A stretch of DNA of 64,000 nt from NCBI RefSeq assembly GCF_015355755.1, contig NZ_JACVEE010000002.1, positions 1,798,001 through 1,862,000 on the forward strand, read 5' to 3'. This stretch comes from Nocardia sp. XZ_19_385 (lineage in GTDB: Bacteria > Actinomycetota > Actinomycetes > Mycobacteriales > Mycobacteriaceae). The notes beneath the pieces are model-generated. The model saw nothing but the letters and a program-made list of their open reading frames with translations, ran no database searches and was not told the DNA's origin. Positions 1 through 8,900 of this stretch are shown piece after piece (position 1 is the stretch's first letter; each line of letters starts with the position of its first letter). The translations under genes and the position numbers were made by a program.

Positions 1-395
1 ATGTCGCAGGTCCGGGCGGCGCCGTCGGTGGTGTGCACGGTCCAGCGGGCGGTGGCCTCGTCGAATTCGGCGTGGGTGACTTCCGCACCGAACACGATGG
101 CGTCGAGCAGACGGTGGCGCTCGGTGACTCCGCGCAGGTAGTCGTGGATGGCGGCCCGGCCTGAATAGCGCTGCGGCCAATCCGGTTTCGGCTCGAAGGA
201 ATAGGAGTAGAGCGGTGAGGGCACGTCGCAGGCCGCGCCGGGGTAGGTGTTCTCCCGCCACACCCCGCCGATGTCGGCGGCTCGCTCCAGGATGGCGATA
301 TCGCCGAAGCCGTTGCGCCGCAATTCGATCGCCATGCCGATGCCGCCGAACCCGGCGCCGATGATGAGGATCGAGGGATCCGTGTCCTTGGTCAT
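1..395 (-). CDS. Flavin-containing / Baeyer-Villiger-type monooxygenase, N-terminal part (runs off window start)
   Basis: Only the first ~131 residues lie in the window. They show the FAD-binding Rossmann motif ILIIGAGFGGIGMAIELRR, followed by GGVWRENTYPGAACDVPSPLYSYSF, written here in pieces as GGVWREN and TYPGAACD, which is typical of FMO-like and type I Baeyer-Villiger enzymes. These are FAD- and NADPH-dependent cytosolic oxygenases acting on ketones or other organic substrates. The ATG at 395 is preceded by a divergent AraC-type regulator starting 109 bp away, which suggests substrate-inducible control by that regulator. It is a close paralogue of the complete enzyme at 12451-13920. The substrate cannot be inferred. 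The NADP motif and the BVMO fingerprint lie outside the window. Confidence 0.85.
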   Translation of the reverse strand, partial: MTKDTDPSILIIGAGFGGIGMAIELRRNGFGDIAILERAADIGGVWRENTYPGAACDVPSPLYSYSFEPKPDWPQRYSGRAAIHDYLRGVTERHRLLDAIVFGAEVTHAEFDEATARWTVHTTDGAARTCD

Positions 396-503
396 GTGCC
401 GCTGCCTGCTGTTCGATGCTGCCTACCGGTCTGTGATCCACCCCACAGACTCCATCCTCCACTCTAGGGGCGGGCGTCAGGCCGATCGACAAATTCGGCC
501 ATA

Positions 504-1571
504 ATGGGTCACATGCAGCGTCTTCTTGATCCGGGGATACGCGACTGGAACTTCCCGCGCGGTATCGCCAGCGTGGCGCTGATGGTCGGCTACGCGGGCG
601 AACACGGGGTGCCGGTCGCGCGCATGCTGGCCGGGACCGGGCTGAGCGAGCCGACGCTGCACAATCCCGACGCCCAGATCGACGCGCACATCGAGCTCGC
701 GGTCATCCGCAACCTGGTCCGCGAACTCGCCGAGGTGCCCGCCCTCGGCGTGGAGGTCGGCCGCCGGTACCGCATCACCACCTTCGGGATCTTCGGTTTC
801 GCCTGCGTCAGCAGTCCGACGCTGGGCGAGGCGATCGCGTTCGCGCTGCGCTACCTGGATCTGAGCTTCACCTTCTGCCTGCCGGTCGCGGAATGGAACG
901 CGGGTGAGTTCGTGGCGTGGGTGCACGACGAAGGGGTGCCCGCCGACGTGCGGCAGTTCCTCGTCGAGCGCGATGTGACCGCGATGAACCAGGTGATGAG
1001 TGACCTGATGGGCGCTCCGCTGCGCCTGGTCCGGGCCGAATTCCGTTTCCCCGCACCGGCTTACGCAGACCGAATCCAGGACGTCACGGGCGTCCAGCCG
1101 CGGTTCGGGCAGCCCTACAATCTGTTCGCGCTCGACCCCGCGGTGCTGGAACAGCCACTGCCGCAAGCCAATGAGCACACCTGGGCGATGTGCCTGGCGC
1201 AGTGCCGCGAGCTGGTCGATCGCCGCCGGGCCCGCACCGGCATCGCGGCCCAGGTGCGCGAACTGCTGGTGCCCGGCGGCGCCGACGGGTTCTGCGCACC
1301 GCCCGGAATCGACACTGTCGCAGGCCATCTCAATATGAGCACGCGCACGCTGCGCCGCCATCTCGACGCCGCGGGGACCAGCTACCGGGCACTGCTGGAC
1401 GAGGTCCGGCGCGCGCTGGCGGAGGAAATGCTCACCGCCACACCGCTGTCGGTCAGCGATGTGGCGATTCGCCTGGGTTACGCCGAATCGTCCACGTTCA
1501 TCTACGCGTTCAAGCGCTGGACCGGAAGCACTCCCGCCGTCTACCGCAGGGAACGCGCGCCGGCCCGGTGA
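504..1571 (+). CDS. AraC-family transcriptional regulator with N-terminal arabinose-binding-like domain
   Basis: A 355-aa protein. The first ~190 residues resemble the ligand-sensing domain common in AraC regulators of the 'AraC_N/Arabinose_bd' type; residues ~250-350 carry the two helix-turn-helix units (VAGHLNMSTRTLRRHL and VAIRLGYAESSTFIYAFKRW, ending in GSTPAVYR). Cytoplasmic DNA-binding activator. It is transcribed divergently from the monooxygenase at 1-395 with a 108-bp shared promoter region, a common arrangement in which the regulator controls the enzyme gene. A second in-frame ATG lies three codons downstream (M4), so the start is uncertain by a few residues. The inducer is unknown. 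Confidence 0.88.
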   Translation: MGHMQRLLDPGIRDWNFPRGIASVALMVGYAGEHGVPVARMLAGTGLSEPTLHNPDAQIDAHIELAVIRNLVRELAEVPALGVEVGRRYRITTFGIFGFACVSSPTLGEAIAFALRYLDLSFTFCLPVAEWNAGEFVAWVHDEGVPADVRQFLVERDVTAMNQVMSDLMGAPLRLVRAEFRFPAPAYADRIQDVTGVQPRFGQPYNLFALDPAVLEQPLPQANEHTWAMCLAQCRELVDRRRARTGIAAQVRELLVPGGADGFCAPPGIDTVAGHLNMSTRTLRRHLDAAGTSYRALLDEVRRALAEEMLTATPLSVSDVAIRLGYAESSTFIYAFKRWTGSTPAVYRRERAPAR

Positions 1572-1574
1572 GGC

Positions 1575-2405
1575 TCACACGTGCAGGGTGGGTTCCGGGC
1601 TCGGTTCGGTGGGCAGCACGCCGATCCGGCCGCCCATCGGGACGGTGCGGAAATGGGTTGTGATCCGATTGTTTTCGATGATGTGCAGCGCGACCGACGG
1701 GTCCGGGGCGTAATCCATGACGTGGTCCGGGAGTTCGAGTTCCCACTCCCCACCCAAAACAGACGCGGTGCTCGGCGCGATCAGCAGTGGCTTGCCCGCG
1801 AAAGTCGTTGTCGCCGCGGAGTGCGCGTGGCCGGTGAGGACGCCGAGGATCCGGTCGTCGTCCATGACGAGCTTGGCGAAGCGGTCCGGATCCTCCAGCG
1901 CGATCGCATCGACGACCGGGCTGAACAGCGGCGCGGGCGGATGGTGCAGCGCCAGCAGGATCGGCTTGCCGGCGGGCGCGCCCTGCAGGACCTCGGCCAG
2001 CCAGTCGTAGGTCTCCGGGGCGATCCGTCCGTTCGGCTCACCGGGGATTGTTGAATCCAGCAGGGCCACAGTCACACTCGTCGCCGACGTGCCGTCCCCG
2101 ATCCAGGCGACCTGGTTGATCGGCTCGCCGGTGCCGGGTTCGCCGAGCAGGCCGGTGCGGAAGGCGGCGCGGTCGTCGTGATTGCCGGGCAGGAAGTGCA
2201 CCGGAATCTCGGTGCGCAGGGTCGCCGCGGCCTGCGAGTATTGCGCCGCGCGGCCGGAATCGGTGACGTCGCCGGTGACCAGAACGGCATTGGGCCGGTG
2301 CCGCAGGCCGGCCAGGAATGCCATCACCCGCTCGGCGCGTTCGGCGTTGCGGGCGCCGAGATCGAAGTGTGTATCGCTGACCTGAGCCACCAGGATCATC
2401 GGCAT
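1575..2405 (-). CDS. Metallophosphoesterase, CpdA-like 3',5'-cyclic nucleotide phosphodiesterase
   Basis: A 276-aa calcineurin-like phosphoesterase. The dinuclear metal ligands are visible in order: DTHFD near residue 10, GDVTD near residue 46, GNHDDR near residue 75, a histidine in ALHHPP, and GHAHS near residue 190. This set fits class III cAMP phosphodiesterases (CpdA/Rv0805-like), cytosolic or membrane-associated. It ends 3 bp from the convergent AraC gene. An adenylate cyclase lies 1.2 kb away (3582-4577), so synthesis and breakdown of cAMP may be encoded close together. Other phosphoester substrates are possible, since the family is broad. Confidence 0.8.
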   Translation of the reverse strand: MPMILVAQVSDTHFDLGARNAERAERVMAFLAGLRHRPNAVLVTGDVTDSGRAAQYSQAAATLRTEIPVHFLPGNHDDRAAFRTGLLGEPGTGEPINQVAWIGDGTSATSVTVALLDSTIPGEPNGRIAPETYDWLAEVLQGAPAGKPILLALHHPPAPLFSPVVDAIALEDPDRFAKLVMDDDRILGVLTGHAHSAATTTFAGKPLLIAPSTASVLGGEWELELPDHVMDYAPDPSVALHIIENNRITTHFRTVPMGGRIGVLPTEPSPEPTLHV

Positions 2406-2542
2406 CCGCTTTCTCTGGGGATCGCTACATTGCGTTCAGAGTGCGCCCGCGAGGCGCCTCTTCAGGCTAAGTGACCTGGGCATTATCCGTCGTCGTGAGG
2501 CTCGCCACGCGCGGCTTCGATGTAGATGAGCAGTGATCACAA

Positions 2543-3310
2543 TCACACCAGGGACCGCGCGAGATCCTGCGCCGCGTGTAGCACGGCAGCCGGATCGAGT
2601 TCGACCGGGGTCCAGAAATCCGGGCCGGGTGTGGCCTCCAGCGCGAGTTCGGGCGGGGTGCGCCAGGGCGCGGCAAGACCGAGCCGCCAGGAATGCAGAT
2701 GCGCCCGGGGATGGGTCCCGGACTTGTCGAACAGCGGGTCGCCCACGATGGGATGACCGATCCACGCCAGGTGCACGCGGATTTGATGACGCCGCCCGGA
2801 GACCGGACGCAGCAGCAGCACCGCGTGCTCCTCGGTGCGCGCCACCGTCGCGAAATGCGTGAGCGATGGATAGTTCTTGGTGGCGAGCAGGTCCGCGTCG
2901 TCGACATACCAACGGCCGGAACCCGATTCGCGGATCGCCTCGCGCGGTGCGGCGATCCGCACCCGGTTCTTGCGCCCGACGCTGAGCGGCAGATCGAGGA
3001 CACCGCGGTCGGGCAGATCCGCGCCCTCGACGATGGCCAGGTACGCCTTGTCCGCGGTCTGTTTGTTGAACTGGCGGGTCAGCTGTCCGTGCGCGCCGAG
3101 TTCGCGTGCCAGCAGGATCAGCCCGGAGGTCACCTTGTCGATTCGGTGTACGGGGTAGAGCGTTTCGCCCGCCGCCGCGGCCAGCTCGACGAGATCGGTG
3201 TCGTGCCGCTCTCCGGTGACCGAGATCCCAGCGGGCTTGTTCAACGCGAGGATCGCCGCGTCTTCGCTGACGAGATACCGTTCGCGCAGCTCTGCCCAGT
3301 TCATCTCCAC
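2543..3310 (-). CDS. RluA-family RNA pseudouridine synthase
   Basis: A 255-aa enzyme that isomerises uridine to pseudouridine in rRNA or tRNA. The catalytic motif HRIDKVTSGLILLAR (aspartate as nucleophile) is at residues ~54-68, the conserved NKPAGISV lies upstream (~24-31), and GRRHQIRVHLAWIGHPIVGD is near residue 165. No S4 domain is evident at the N-terminus, so this is the short form. The start is GTG at 3310 or ATG at 3304. It is followed, across a 137-bp gap with no visible gene, by the phosphodiesterase gene. The modified RNA position cannot be predicted. Confidence 0.87.
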   Translation of the reverse strand: MEMNWAELRERYLVSEDAAILALNKPAGISVTGERHDTDLVELAAAAGETLYPVHRIDKVTSGLILLARELGAHGQLTRQFNKQTADKAYLAIVEGADLPDRGVLDLPLSVGRKNRVRIAAPREAIRESGSGRWYVDDADLLATKNYPSLTHFATVARTEEHAVLLLRPVSGRRHQIRVHLAWIGHPIVGDPLFDKSGTHPRAHLHSWRLGLAAPWRTPPELALEATPGPDFWTPVELDPAAVLHAAQDLARSLV

Positions 3311-3428
3311 CCGGTGAGCCTAATCGGCAGGCGGAAATGCCTCGCTGTGCGCCGTAGCGGACCTATCCTGGGCCCTGCCCGCTTTTCCGAATTCCGAGAC
3401 AGTGTCTCGGCCGCGAGTAGGAGACAGC

Positions 3429-3581
3429 ATGAGCAGTAGCGATACCGAAGCGGGGAGGAAGCAGGCCGGTAACGGCGTGGGGGAGAAGGACGCGCCTAAG
3501 AAGGATGTGGGGCAGCGCCCGTCCAGTAGCTCGAACGCCCGTCCGAAACCGAGCATGATGCCGCGTAAGAAGCCTGACTGA
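3429..3581 (+). CDS. Small hydrophilic Lys/Ser/Pro-rich protein (50 aa), unknown
   Basis: ATG at 3429 follows a good ribosome binding site (GTAGGAG, six bases upstream). The 50-residue product is composed almost entirely of S, K, P, G, R, D and N and ends RKKPD. It is probably disordered, with no domain recognised. Its stop codon directly abuts the stop of the convergent cyclase gene (tga at 3579-3581, cyclase stop from 3582). The good start site argues for a real gene, while the low-complexity composition leaves doubt. Confidence 0.45.
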   Translation: MSSSDTEAGRKQAGNGVGEKDAPKKDVGQRPSSSSNARPKPSMMPRKKPD

Positions 3582-4577
3582 TCAGCCGTTCTTGCTGCGC
3601 AGCACGTGTGGCCGCAGGCGGTTGAAACCGCGGACCCGCACGCTGCGCAAGTTCCGGATGTCGAACTCGGGCTCACCGGCCAGCGCCGCGGCGGCGCCGT
3701 CATCGATCAGGATGGTGCCGGGCCGCGCGACGCCGGTGAGCCGCGAGGCCGTGTTCACCACCGAGCCGTACAGATCGCCGAATCGCTGCAGGACCGGGCC
3801 GTAGGCCAGCGCAACCCGCAGGTCGGGAGTGCCGCCGACCATCATGGTGGACTCCTGGATGGACAGCGCGATGCGCGCGGCGGCGGCGGGCGTCTCCGCC
3901 GCGAACATGACCTCGTCACCCACGTTCTTGATGACCCAGCCGCCGTTGTCGGTGATCGCGGCGGTGGTCGTGGATTCGAAGGCCTCCAGCAGCATGGACA
4001 GCTCGTCAGGGTGCAGATGGCGGGTGAGCCGGGTGTAGCCGACCATGTCCGCGAAGCCGACGGCCAGTTCCCGGGTGGAATCCTCGGCCGGGGTGCCGCC
4101 ATCGATGGAGCGGGCCAGCGCGGCGGCCAGGTGCCGGCGCCAGGCGTAAGTCTGCAAATCCTCCAGTACCGCGATGGTGGCCTCGGTGGCGGCGCGGGCG
4201 GTCTCGGCGAGGTCGGTGTCCTCGCCGTTGTTCGCGGCCTGGGTGATCCGGTTGACGATCTCCGACAGCACCAGATCGGACTGCCACTCCGCGAGCCGCG
4301 CCATGCTCTGACCCAGGGTGCGCGCCGCGGCCGCTTGCTGGCGCACATCGGCGGCCGCGACCACGCTCATGCCGCGGAAGCTGCGAACCGCCTCGACATC
4401 GGCATCGGTGTACTCCACCGCGCCGTCATCGGGGTTGGCCGGGAAGCCGAGCGCCGTCCACAGCCGCTTGGACGCCTCGGTCGGCACGCCCGAGCGCTCG
4501 GCTACTTCGCGCCGGTTGTACCGGCGTGTTCCGTCCAGCAGATAGGACTCCACCACCTGCTGGACGAGCTCCGACAT
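3582..4577 (-). CDS. Class III adenylate cyclase with N-terminal regulatory domain
   Basis: About 331 aa if translation starts at the ATG at 4577, which has GGAGG eight bases upstream; ATG 4592 and GTG 4601 are in-frame alternatives. The C-terminal half is a cyclase homology domain with the first metal aspartate in FADMVGYTRL, the second in IKNVGDEVMF (the lysine three residues before the glycine favours ATP), the second adenine-specifying aspartate in GDLYG, and the transition-state Asn/Arg in VVNTASRL. The N-terminal ~170 residues have a helix-turn-helix-like start (NRREVAERSGV) and a helical linker, as in Rv1264-like soluble cyclases where this part regulates activity. Expected product: cytosolic ATP-to-cAMP cyclase. 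A cAMP phosphodiesterase-like gene lies nearby at 1575-2405. Confidence 0.88.
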   Translation of the reverse strand: MSELVQQVVESYLLDGTRRYNRREVAERSGVPTEASKRLWTALGFPANPDDGAVEYTDADVEAVRSFRGMSVVAAADVRQQAAAARTLGQSMARLAEWQSDLVLSEIVNRITQAANNGEDTDLAETARAATEATIAVLEDLQTYAWRRHLAAALARSIDGGTPAEDSTRELAVGFADMVGYTRLTRHLHPDELSMLLEAFESTTTAAITDNGGWVIKNVGDEVMFAAETPAAAARIALSIQESTMMVGGTPDLRVALAYGPVLQRFGDLYGSVVNTASRLTGVARPGTILIDDGAAAALAGEPEFDIRNLRSVRVRGFNRLRPHVLRSKNG

Positions 4578-4622
4578 CTGCTTGTCCTCCATTCTCGTCA
4601 CCCTACTTCTATGGCGACTCCG

Positions 4623-7148
4623 TCAGTTCAGCTGCAACCACTTGCCGACCGAGGGAATGCCCTCGGTATTGACGACGAATACGAGGTACCACCCGGGCGG
4701 GGCCAGCGCCGGGTTGGACGGCATGGTCAGTGTGAGCGAATTCGGTGTGGTGCTGGTGAATTCGATGTCGACGAGGCGCAGTTCGTTGTCGCTGGAGTGT
4801 GTGGTTGCGCCTGGGCGGACGAGGTTGACCTCGCGGATCGTCCCGCTGATCGTGGCGGTGACGGGGCTGCCGTAGGTGGCGGAGTCGGTGCCGAGGGTGA
4901 GATCTGGTCGGCTGCCCTGGAAAAGGTATGGGGGCCAGAAGATTTCGATCCGCAGTTCCTCGGTCTTGCGGGCTGGGTTGGAGCCTGCGGTGACCACCTT
5001 GCCGTCGGGGGTGAGCAGGGCGATCGAGTGGTAGAGGCGCGGGATGCGGGACGGGCCGGTGTGCATCCAGGTGCCGTGGGCCGGGTCGTAGATCTCGGCG
5101 TGCGGTGGCGCGGCGTGGGCCATTTCCTCCATGCCGGAGCCGCCGGTGGCCAGCACCGTGCGGTCGGGGAGCAGGACCGCGCACAGGTGCATGCGTGCGT
5201 GATCCATTGGTGGGCCCGGAACATACTGCGGGAACTGACCTTTGAGATCGGCGATCCGGGTGTCGGCCAAAGCCGGTGCGGGGCTGTGCATATCGAAGCC
5301 GCCGCCGCCGAGGATCATGACCTTCTGGTCTTGTGCCGGTGGCAACAGGACGCTGGTGGCCTGGTTGCGGGAGCCTGGTTCGGCCAATCCCGGTACTTCC
5401 TGGATGGTTCCGGTGGCGGGATCCCAAATGCTGGGGCGCATGCCGTTGTTCCCGCCGTATTGGCCGCCGGTGTAGAAGATGCGGCCGTCGGCGAGTAGGA
5501 CCAGGTGGCCGTACATGGGGATCGGGCCGGGCACCGGGAGTTGGGTCCAGGTGTGGGTCGCGCGGTCGAACAGTTCCGGGACCACGGACAGGAAGTTGTC
5601 GTGACCGAGGCCTGACACCGCGACCGCGTTGCCGTTGGGCAGGGTGACCAGCGATGGATACCAGCGCCCAAAAGCCATGTCCGGCACGGCATTCCAGGTC
5701 AGTGCGGCTGGATCGAAGAGAAGCGCGTCCTTGAGGCCATAGAACGGGTCGTAGCGTTCGGTGCCGCCGGCGGCGAGCAGTTGACCGTCAGGCAGGAACG
5801 TCTGGCCCACGCAGAACAGGTCGATGGGGGTATCCGGTGCGGTGAACCCGGGCCGCGGGTAATGCCAGACGCGCGTGCGGAATTGATGGGCGTTGTGCTG
5901 ATCCGGGTCGTTGCCGGAGCCGGCGAAGAACAGCACATCGCCGGTGTGTAGCAGGGCGGCGTGTACCGGGTTGATCTCGGTGCCGAAATCGAGGATGCGC
6001 CAAATGCCCATGTGCGCAGCATGTTCCAGGTCGGTCTGTATCTCGAGGACCTGGAGGTAACCGGCGTTGGGGCCCGGCGGGTTGTCGATGGTGCAGATCA
6101 CCAGCTCGGGGATCCCGCCGGTGGGCCGTAAAGCTACTGCCGCGCCTTGGTTTTCGTGGAAGCCCCAGGGGAGTTTGGTCCAGGTGCTCCAGCCGTCGAG
6201 GCAGTGTCCGGTGCCGTCCAGACCCCAGCCGATGGTGTAGACGCCCGAGTTCACGCCGCCCGGATTGTCGACCCCGAACACCAGCAGTGCGGGGCGACCG
6301 TCCCCTAGCGGATTGTCGGCCACTGTGATTCCGGCGCCCTGGTTCTCGAACCCGTACCAGTCCGGGACCGCCACCCACGGCGTCCACTTCCGCACCGCGC
6401 CGTCCGCGGTCAGGCCTTTGGCCAGGCGGAACTGACCGGTGTTCTGGCCGGGGGGATTGTCGACGGTGAACACCACCAGCGTCGGCTGACCGTCGATTCT
6501 GGTCAGCGCGATATCGGCGCCCTGGTTCTCCCAGCCGTACCAGTCGGGCACGGGCTGCCAGGGTGTCCAGCCGCCGGTGACCGTGCCATCGGGAGCCAGG
6601 TCGCGACCTATTCGGAAGTAGCCCTGGTTCTGATCGGGGGGGTTGTCGACCACGAAGACGACCAGGTCCAGCTGACCGTTGCCGCTGAGATCGGCGAGCG
6701 CGAGACCGGCGCCCTGGTTCTGCCAGCCGAACCACTCCGGGATGTCGAGCCACGGGCCCCACCGCGCGACCGTGCCATCGGTCGCCAGCGAAGTGCCGAC
6801 GCGGTACAGCCCGGCGTTCTGGCCTTCCGGGTCGTCGACCATGAGAACCACGACATCCGGTGTGCCATCGCCGGTTACGTCGGCGATCGCGATGCCACAG
6901 TCCTGATTCTCGGACGCGAACCAATCGGGAATGGGAACGAATTCTCCTGCCACCGTTCCATACTCGGCTGTCGACGGTGATCTCGCCAGGTTCGCAGGTA
7001 GTTGTCCGCCGATGTCCGCTTTTGCACAACGCGAAGTGTGCTGTCGGCGGCATCGGGAAGGTGCATCCTCTATACCTGCTCGAGCTGGGAAGCCTCCAGA
7101 AAGGTCGATGAAATAGCTTGTGGCACAACAAATTTCAATCCATATCAT
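4623..7148 (-). CDS. Galactose-oxidase/glyoxal-oxidase family copper radical oxidase with N-terminal FG-GAP-like repeats
   Basis: Up to 841 aa. Residues ~70-370 hold five ~60-residue repeats of the form PDWYGWENQGA...VVFTVDNPPGQNxGxxR, an FG-GAP/VCBS-like propeller part. Residues ~385-735 are kelch repeats, and the last ~100 form the early-set domain of galactose oxidases. All active-site residues of that family can be placed: Cys446 in DLFCVGQ (the Tyr-Cys cofactor cysteine), Tyr497 in GRWYPS, Tyr706-His707 in RLYHS and His784 in GATTHSS. Such enzymes oxidise primary alcohols or aldehydes and make hydrogen peroxide, normally outside the cell. The N-terminal ~65 residues do not look like a standard signal peptide and lack a strong ribosome binding site, so the true start may be internal or at a non-ATG codon. 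Confidence 0.82.
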   Translation of the reverse strand: MIWIEICCATSYFIDLSGGFPARAGIEDAPSRCRRQHTSRCAKADIGGQLPANLARSPSTAEYGTVAGEFVPIPDWFASENQDCGIAIADVTGDGTPDVVVLMVDDPEGQNAGLYRVGTSLATDGTVARWGPWLDIPEWFGWQNQGAGLALADLSGNGQLDLVVFVVDNPPDQNQGYFRIGRDLAPDGTVTGGWTPWQPVPDWYGWENQGADIALTRIDGQPTLVVFTVDNPPGQNTGQFRLAKGLTADGAVRKWTPWVAVPDWYGFENQGAGITVADNPLGDGRPALLVFGVDNPGGVNSGVYTIGWGLDGTGHCLDGWSTWTKLPWGFHENQGAAVALRPTGGIPELVICTIDNPPGPNAGYLQVLEIQTDLEHAAHMGIWRILDFGTEINPVHAALLHTGDVLFFAGSGNDPDQHNAHQFRTRVWHYPRPGFTAPDTPIDLFCVGQTFLPDGQLLAAGGTERYDPFYGLKDALLFDPAALTWNAVPDMAFGRWYPSLVTLPNGNAVAVSGLGHDNFLSVVPELFDRATHTWTQLPVPGPIPMYGHLVLLADGRIFYTGGQYGGNNGMRPSIWDPATGTIQEVPGLAEPGSRNQATSVLLPPAQDQKVMILGGGGFDMHSPAPALADTRIADLKGQFPQYVPGPPMDHARMHLCAVLLPDRTVLATGGSGMEEMAHAAPPHAEIYDPAHGTWMHTGPSRIPRLYHSIALLTPDGKVVTAGSNPARKTEELRIEIFWPPYLFQGSRPDLTLGTDSATYGSPVTATISGTIREVNLVRPGATTHSSDNELRLVDIEFTSTTPNSLTLTMPSNPALAPPGWYLVFVVNTEGIPSVGKWLQLN

Positions 7149-7223
7149 TATAGGTGTCTCGGCGTCGGCCCGCTGATCGCCGGTTCACCGCTGGTCTTAA
7201 CCGCGGTTAAGGCCCGAAACCAA

Positions 7224-7257
7224 CGATCGCCCCTCCCTTGGCGGGGAGGGGCGATCG
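7224..7257. terminator. Strong hairpin terminator downstream of the parAB pair
   Basis: A perfect 14-bp stem (CGATCGCCCCTCCC / GGGAGGGGCGATCG) with a six-base loop lies 11 bp past the stop of the ParB gene on the minus strand, followed there by TTGGTTT. It separates the partition genes from the oxidase gene. Confidence 0.75.
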
Positions 7258-7267
7258 AAGGTTCGGT

Positions 7268-8167
7268 TCAGGAAACCAGCTGGCGGAGTTCGGCGATCAA
7301 CGCGTGCACGCCCGGCCGGTCGAGATGCGCGAGGAGCGCCGGGGCCAGGGTGTCGGTACCGACATCCCACTTCTTCAAGGACCGGGTCAACTGGTCGACA
7401 CCGATGGGTGCGGGCTGCTTCCGCTCCGCCTTTTCGCCCTCGGGCTTGGCCAGCGACGCCTGCCAGCGCGCGACTTGCTCGGCCACGGGCACCTGAGCGA
7501 GGTTGCGCGCCACCCGAATCGCGAGCTCGCCCGCCCGCAGCTTCTGCTGCAACTGCGGCGCCAGCTTCAGCAGCGCTCGCCGCTGCGACACCCAGGCCTC
7601 GGTCTTGCCGAGCGCCACCGCCGCGGCCGCCGCGGTTCCGCAGTCGGCGACGAGCGCCTCGACCGCCCGCGCCTCCTCGATCACGTCGAGGTTCTCCCGC
7701 TCCACGTTCTCCCGGATGGCCGCGGTGCGCAGGGCGGCCCGGCTCGCGGCGACCTCGTCCTTGACGACGAGCTCGAGCTTTTCGCACCCATATTTCTGCG
7801 CGGCCGCCAAGCGCCGGCAGCCGTTGATGACCACCAGTTTCGCCGCGCCGAGCTCCGGCTCGTCCTCCGGCCACAGCCGCAGATACGCGTCGCGGGACAC
7901 CACCAGCGCGGGCTGCAACTGGAGTTCGGCGATCGACTCCAGATCCTCCAGATTCAGGTCGCCCTCGCGCGGGTTGCGGGGATTGGCGACCAGATCCGCC
8001 AGCGGCGCCGAGGTCAGCGGCGCCGGACTCAGCAGGGCGTCCGTCCAGCCCGGCGGGTTGGCTGGTTTGTCACTCGGTGCGTGCGCCGAATTCTTTCCGT
8101 CCACCGGCGAATTCGCTCCGGTGGAATGCACCAGCGACGCGAGATCGGTGCGCTTGCCGCGGGCCAT
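7268..8167 (-). CDS. parB: ParB/Spo0J-type partition protein (plasmid-like)
   Basis: About 299 aa from the ATG at 8167, which overlaps the ParA stop by one base (TGATG), so the two are translationally coupled. The N-terminal ParB/sulfiredoxin-like domain includes NPRNPREG near residue 58 and INGCRRLAAAQKYG near residue 110, the CTP-binding region of the family. A helix-turn-helix follows (TAAAAAVALGKTEAWVSQRR, ~residues 170-190). ParB binds centromere-like parS sites and works with the ParA ATPase in DNA segregation. It is short and divergent from the chromosomal ParB, which sits near oriC with gidB in this group; the context here points to plasmid or integrated-element origin. Confidence 0.85.
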   Translation of the reverse strand: MARGKRTDLASLVHSTGANSPVDGKNSAHAPSDKPANPPGWTDALLSPAPLTSAPLADLVANPRNPREGDLNLEDLESIAELQLQPALVVSRDAYLRLWPEDEPELGAAKLVVINGCRRLAAAQKYGCEKLELVVKDEVAASRAALRTAAIRENVERENLDVIEEARAVEALVADCGTAAAAAVALGKTEAWVSQRRALLKLAPQLQQKLRAGELAIRVARNLAQVPVAEQVARWQASLAKPEGEKAERKQPAPIGVDQLTRSLKKWDVGTDTLAPALLAHLDRPGVHALIAELRQLVS

Positions 8168-8874
8168 CAGCGACCCCCCGTCTTCAGTTCCAGCGCCAGC
8201 CGCGCGAAGTCCTGACGGCATTCCAGTGAGACGCGGTTCTTCGGATATTGGGTGACCACGACGCCGTCGGCGGATGCCCGAGTATGCACTTTGTAATGGC
8301 GCACAACAGTATTGGCGAGCGGCCATTCATTGGCCTTGGCGAAGGCTTTCGTCTGTTCCAGGTCCACATCGCCGTCGCGCGGATCCCAGTTGTTGATGAC
8401 GACCAGGTAATCCAGCCCGCGTGGCTTGATCAGCGTTTCGATGGTGCGGGCCGTCGGATCGAAACTCAGCGGCTCCGGTTCGAGTGGAACCAGTACGTGG
8501 GTCGCCGAATCCAGGGCGGCGTGCAGGGCGTCGGCGTAGGCCAGTCCGTGCAGCGGGTCCTCGGCGGTGCCTTCGTGCCCCATCCAGCCGGGGGTGTCGA
8601 CGAAAACCTGTTTGATGCCGTCCAATTCCCGTAGTCGGCGCAGGCCGTCCACGTCGTCGTGGGTCTGCACGATATGGAAGGGCAGCACTTTCATGCGCTC
8701 GGCCCACCAAGCCGCCGAGCCCTGCGGGTCGATGCTGACCACGGCGACGGGGGAGGGTTCGTCCGGATCGCTCGCCAGCACCTCGGCGGTGGTCGCGGCC
8801 AGGTTCATCGACAGTGTCGACTTACCCACCCCGCCTTTCTGATTCAAGATCAGCTCGACTTCGGCATTCGGCAT
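8167..8874 (-). CDS. parA: ParA-type partition ATPase (plasmid-like)
   Basis: 235 aa from the ATG at 8874, chosen because GGAGGTGA sits 8 bases upstream (8883-8890); an upstream ATG at 8901 exists but has no such site and overlaps a palindrome. The deviant Walker A motif NQKGGVGKST is at residues ~8-17, SIDPQGSAAWW near residue 48 and VDTPGW near residue 90. ATP-dependent ParA forms the moving gradient that separates ParB-bound DNA. It has no N-terminal helix-turn-helix, so autoregulation would fall to ParB or another factor. It is co-transcribed with ParB. Confidence 0.88.
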   Translation of the reverse strand: MPNAEVELILNQKGGVGKSTLSMNLAATTAEVLASDPDEPSPVAVVSIDPQGSAAWWAERMKVLPFHIVQTHDDVDGLRRLRELDGIKQVFVDTPGWMGHEGTAEDPLHGLAYADALHAALDSATHVLVPLEPEPLSFDPTARTIETLIKPRGLDYLVVINNWDPRDGDVDLEQTKAFAKANEWPLANTVVRHYKVHTRASADGVVVTQYPKNRVSLECRQDFARLALELKTGGR

Positions 8875-8900
8875 ATGCGCGGTCACCTCCGTTTGCTTCA

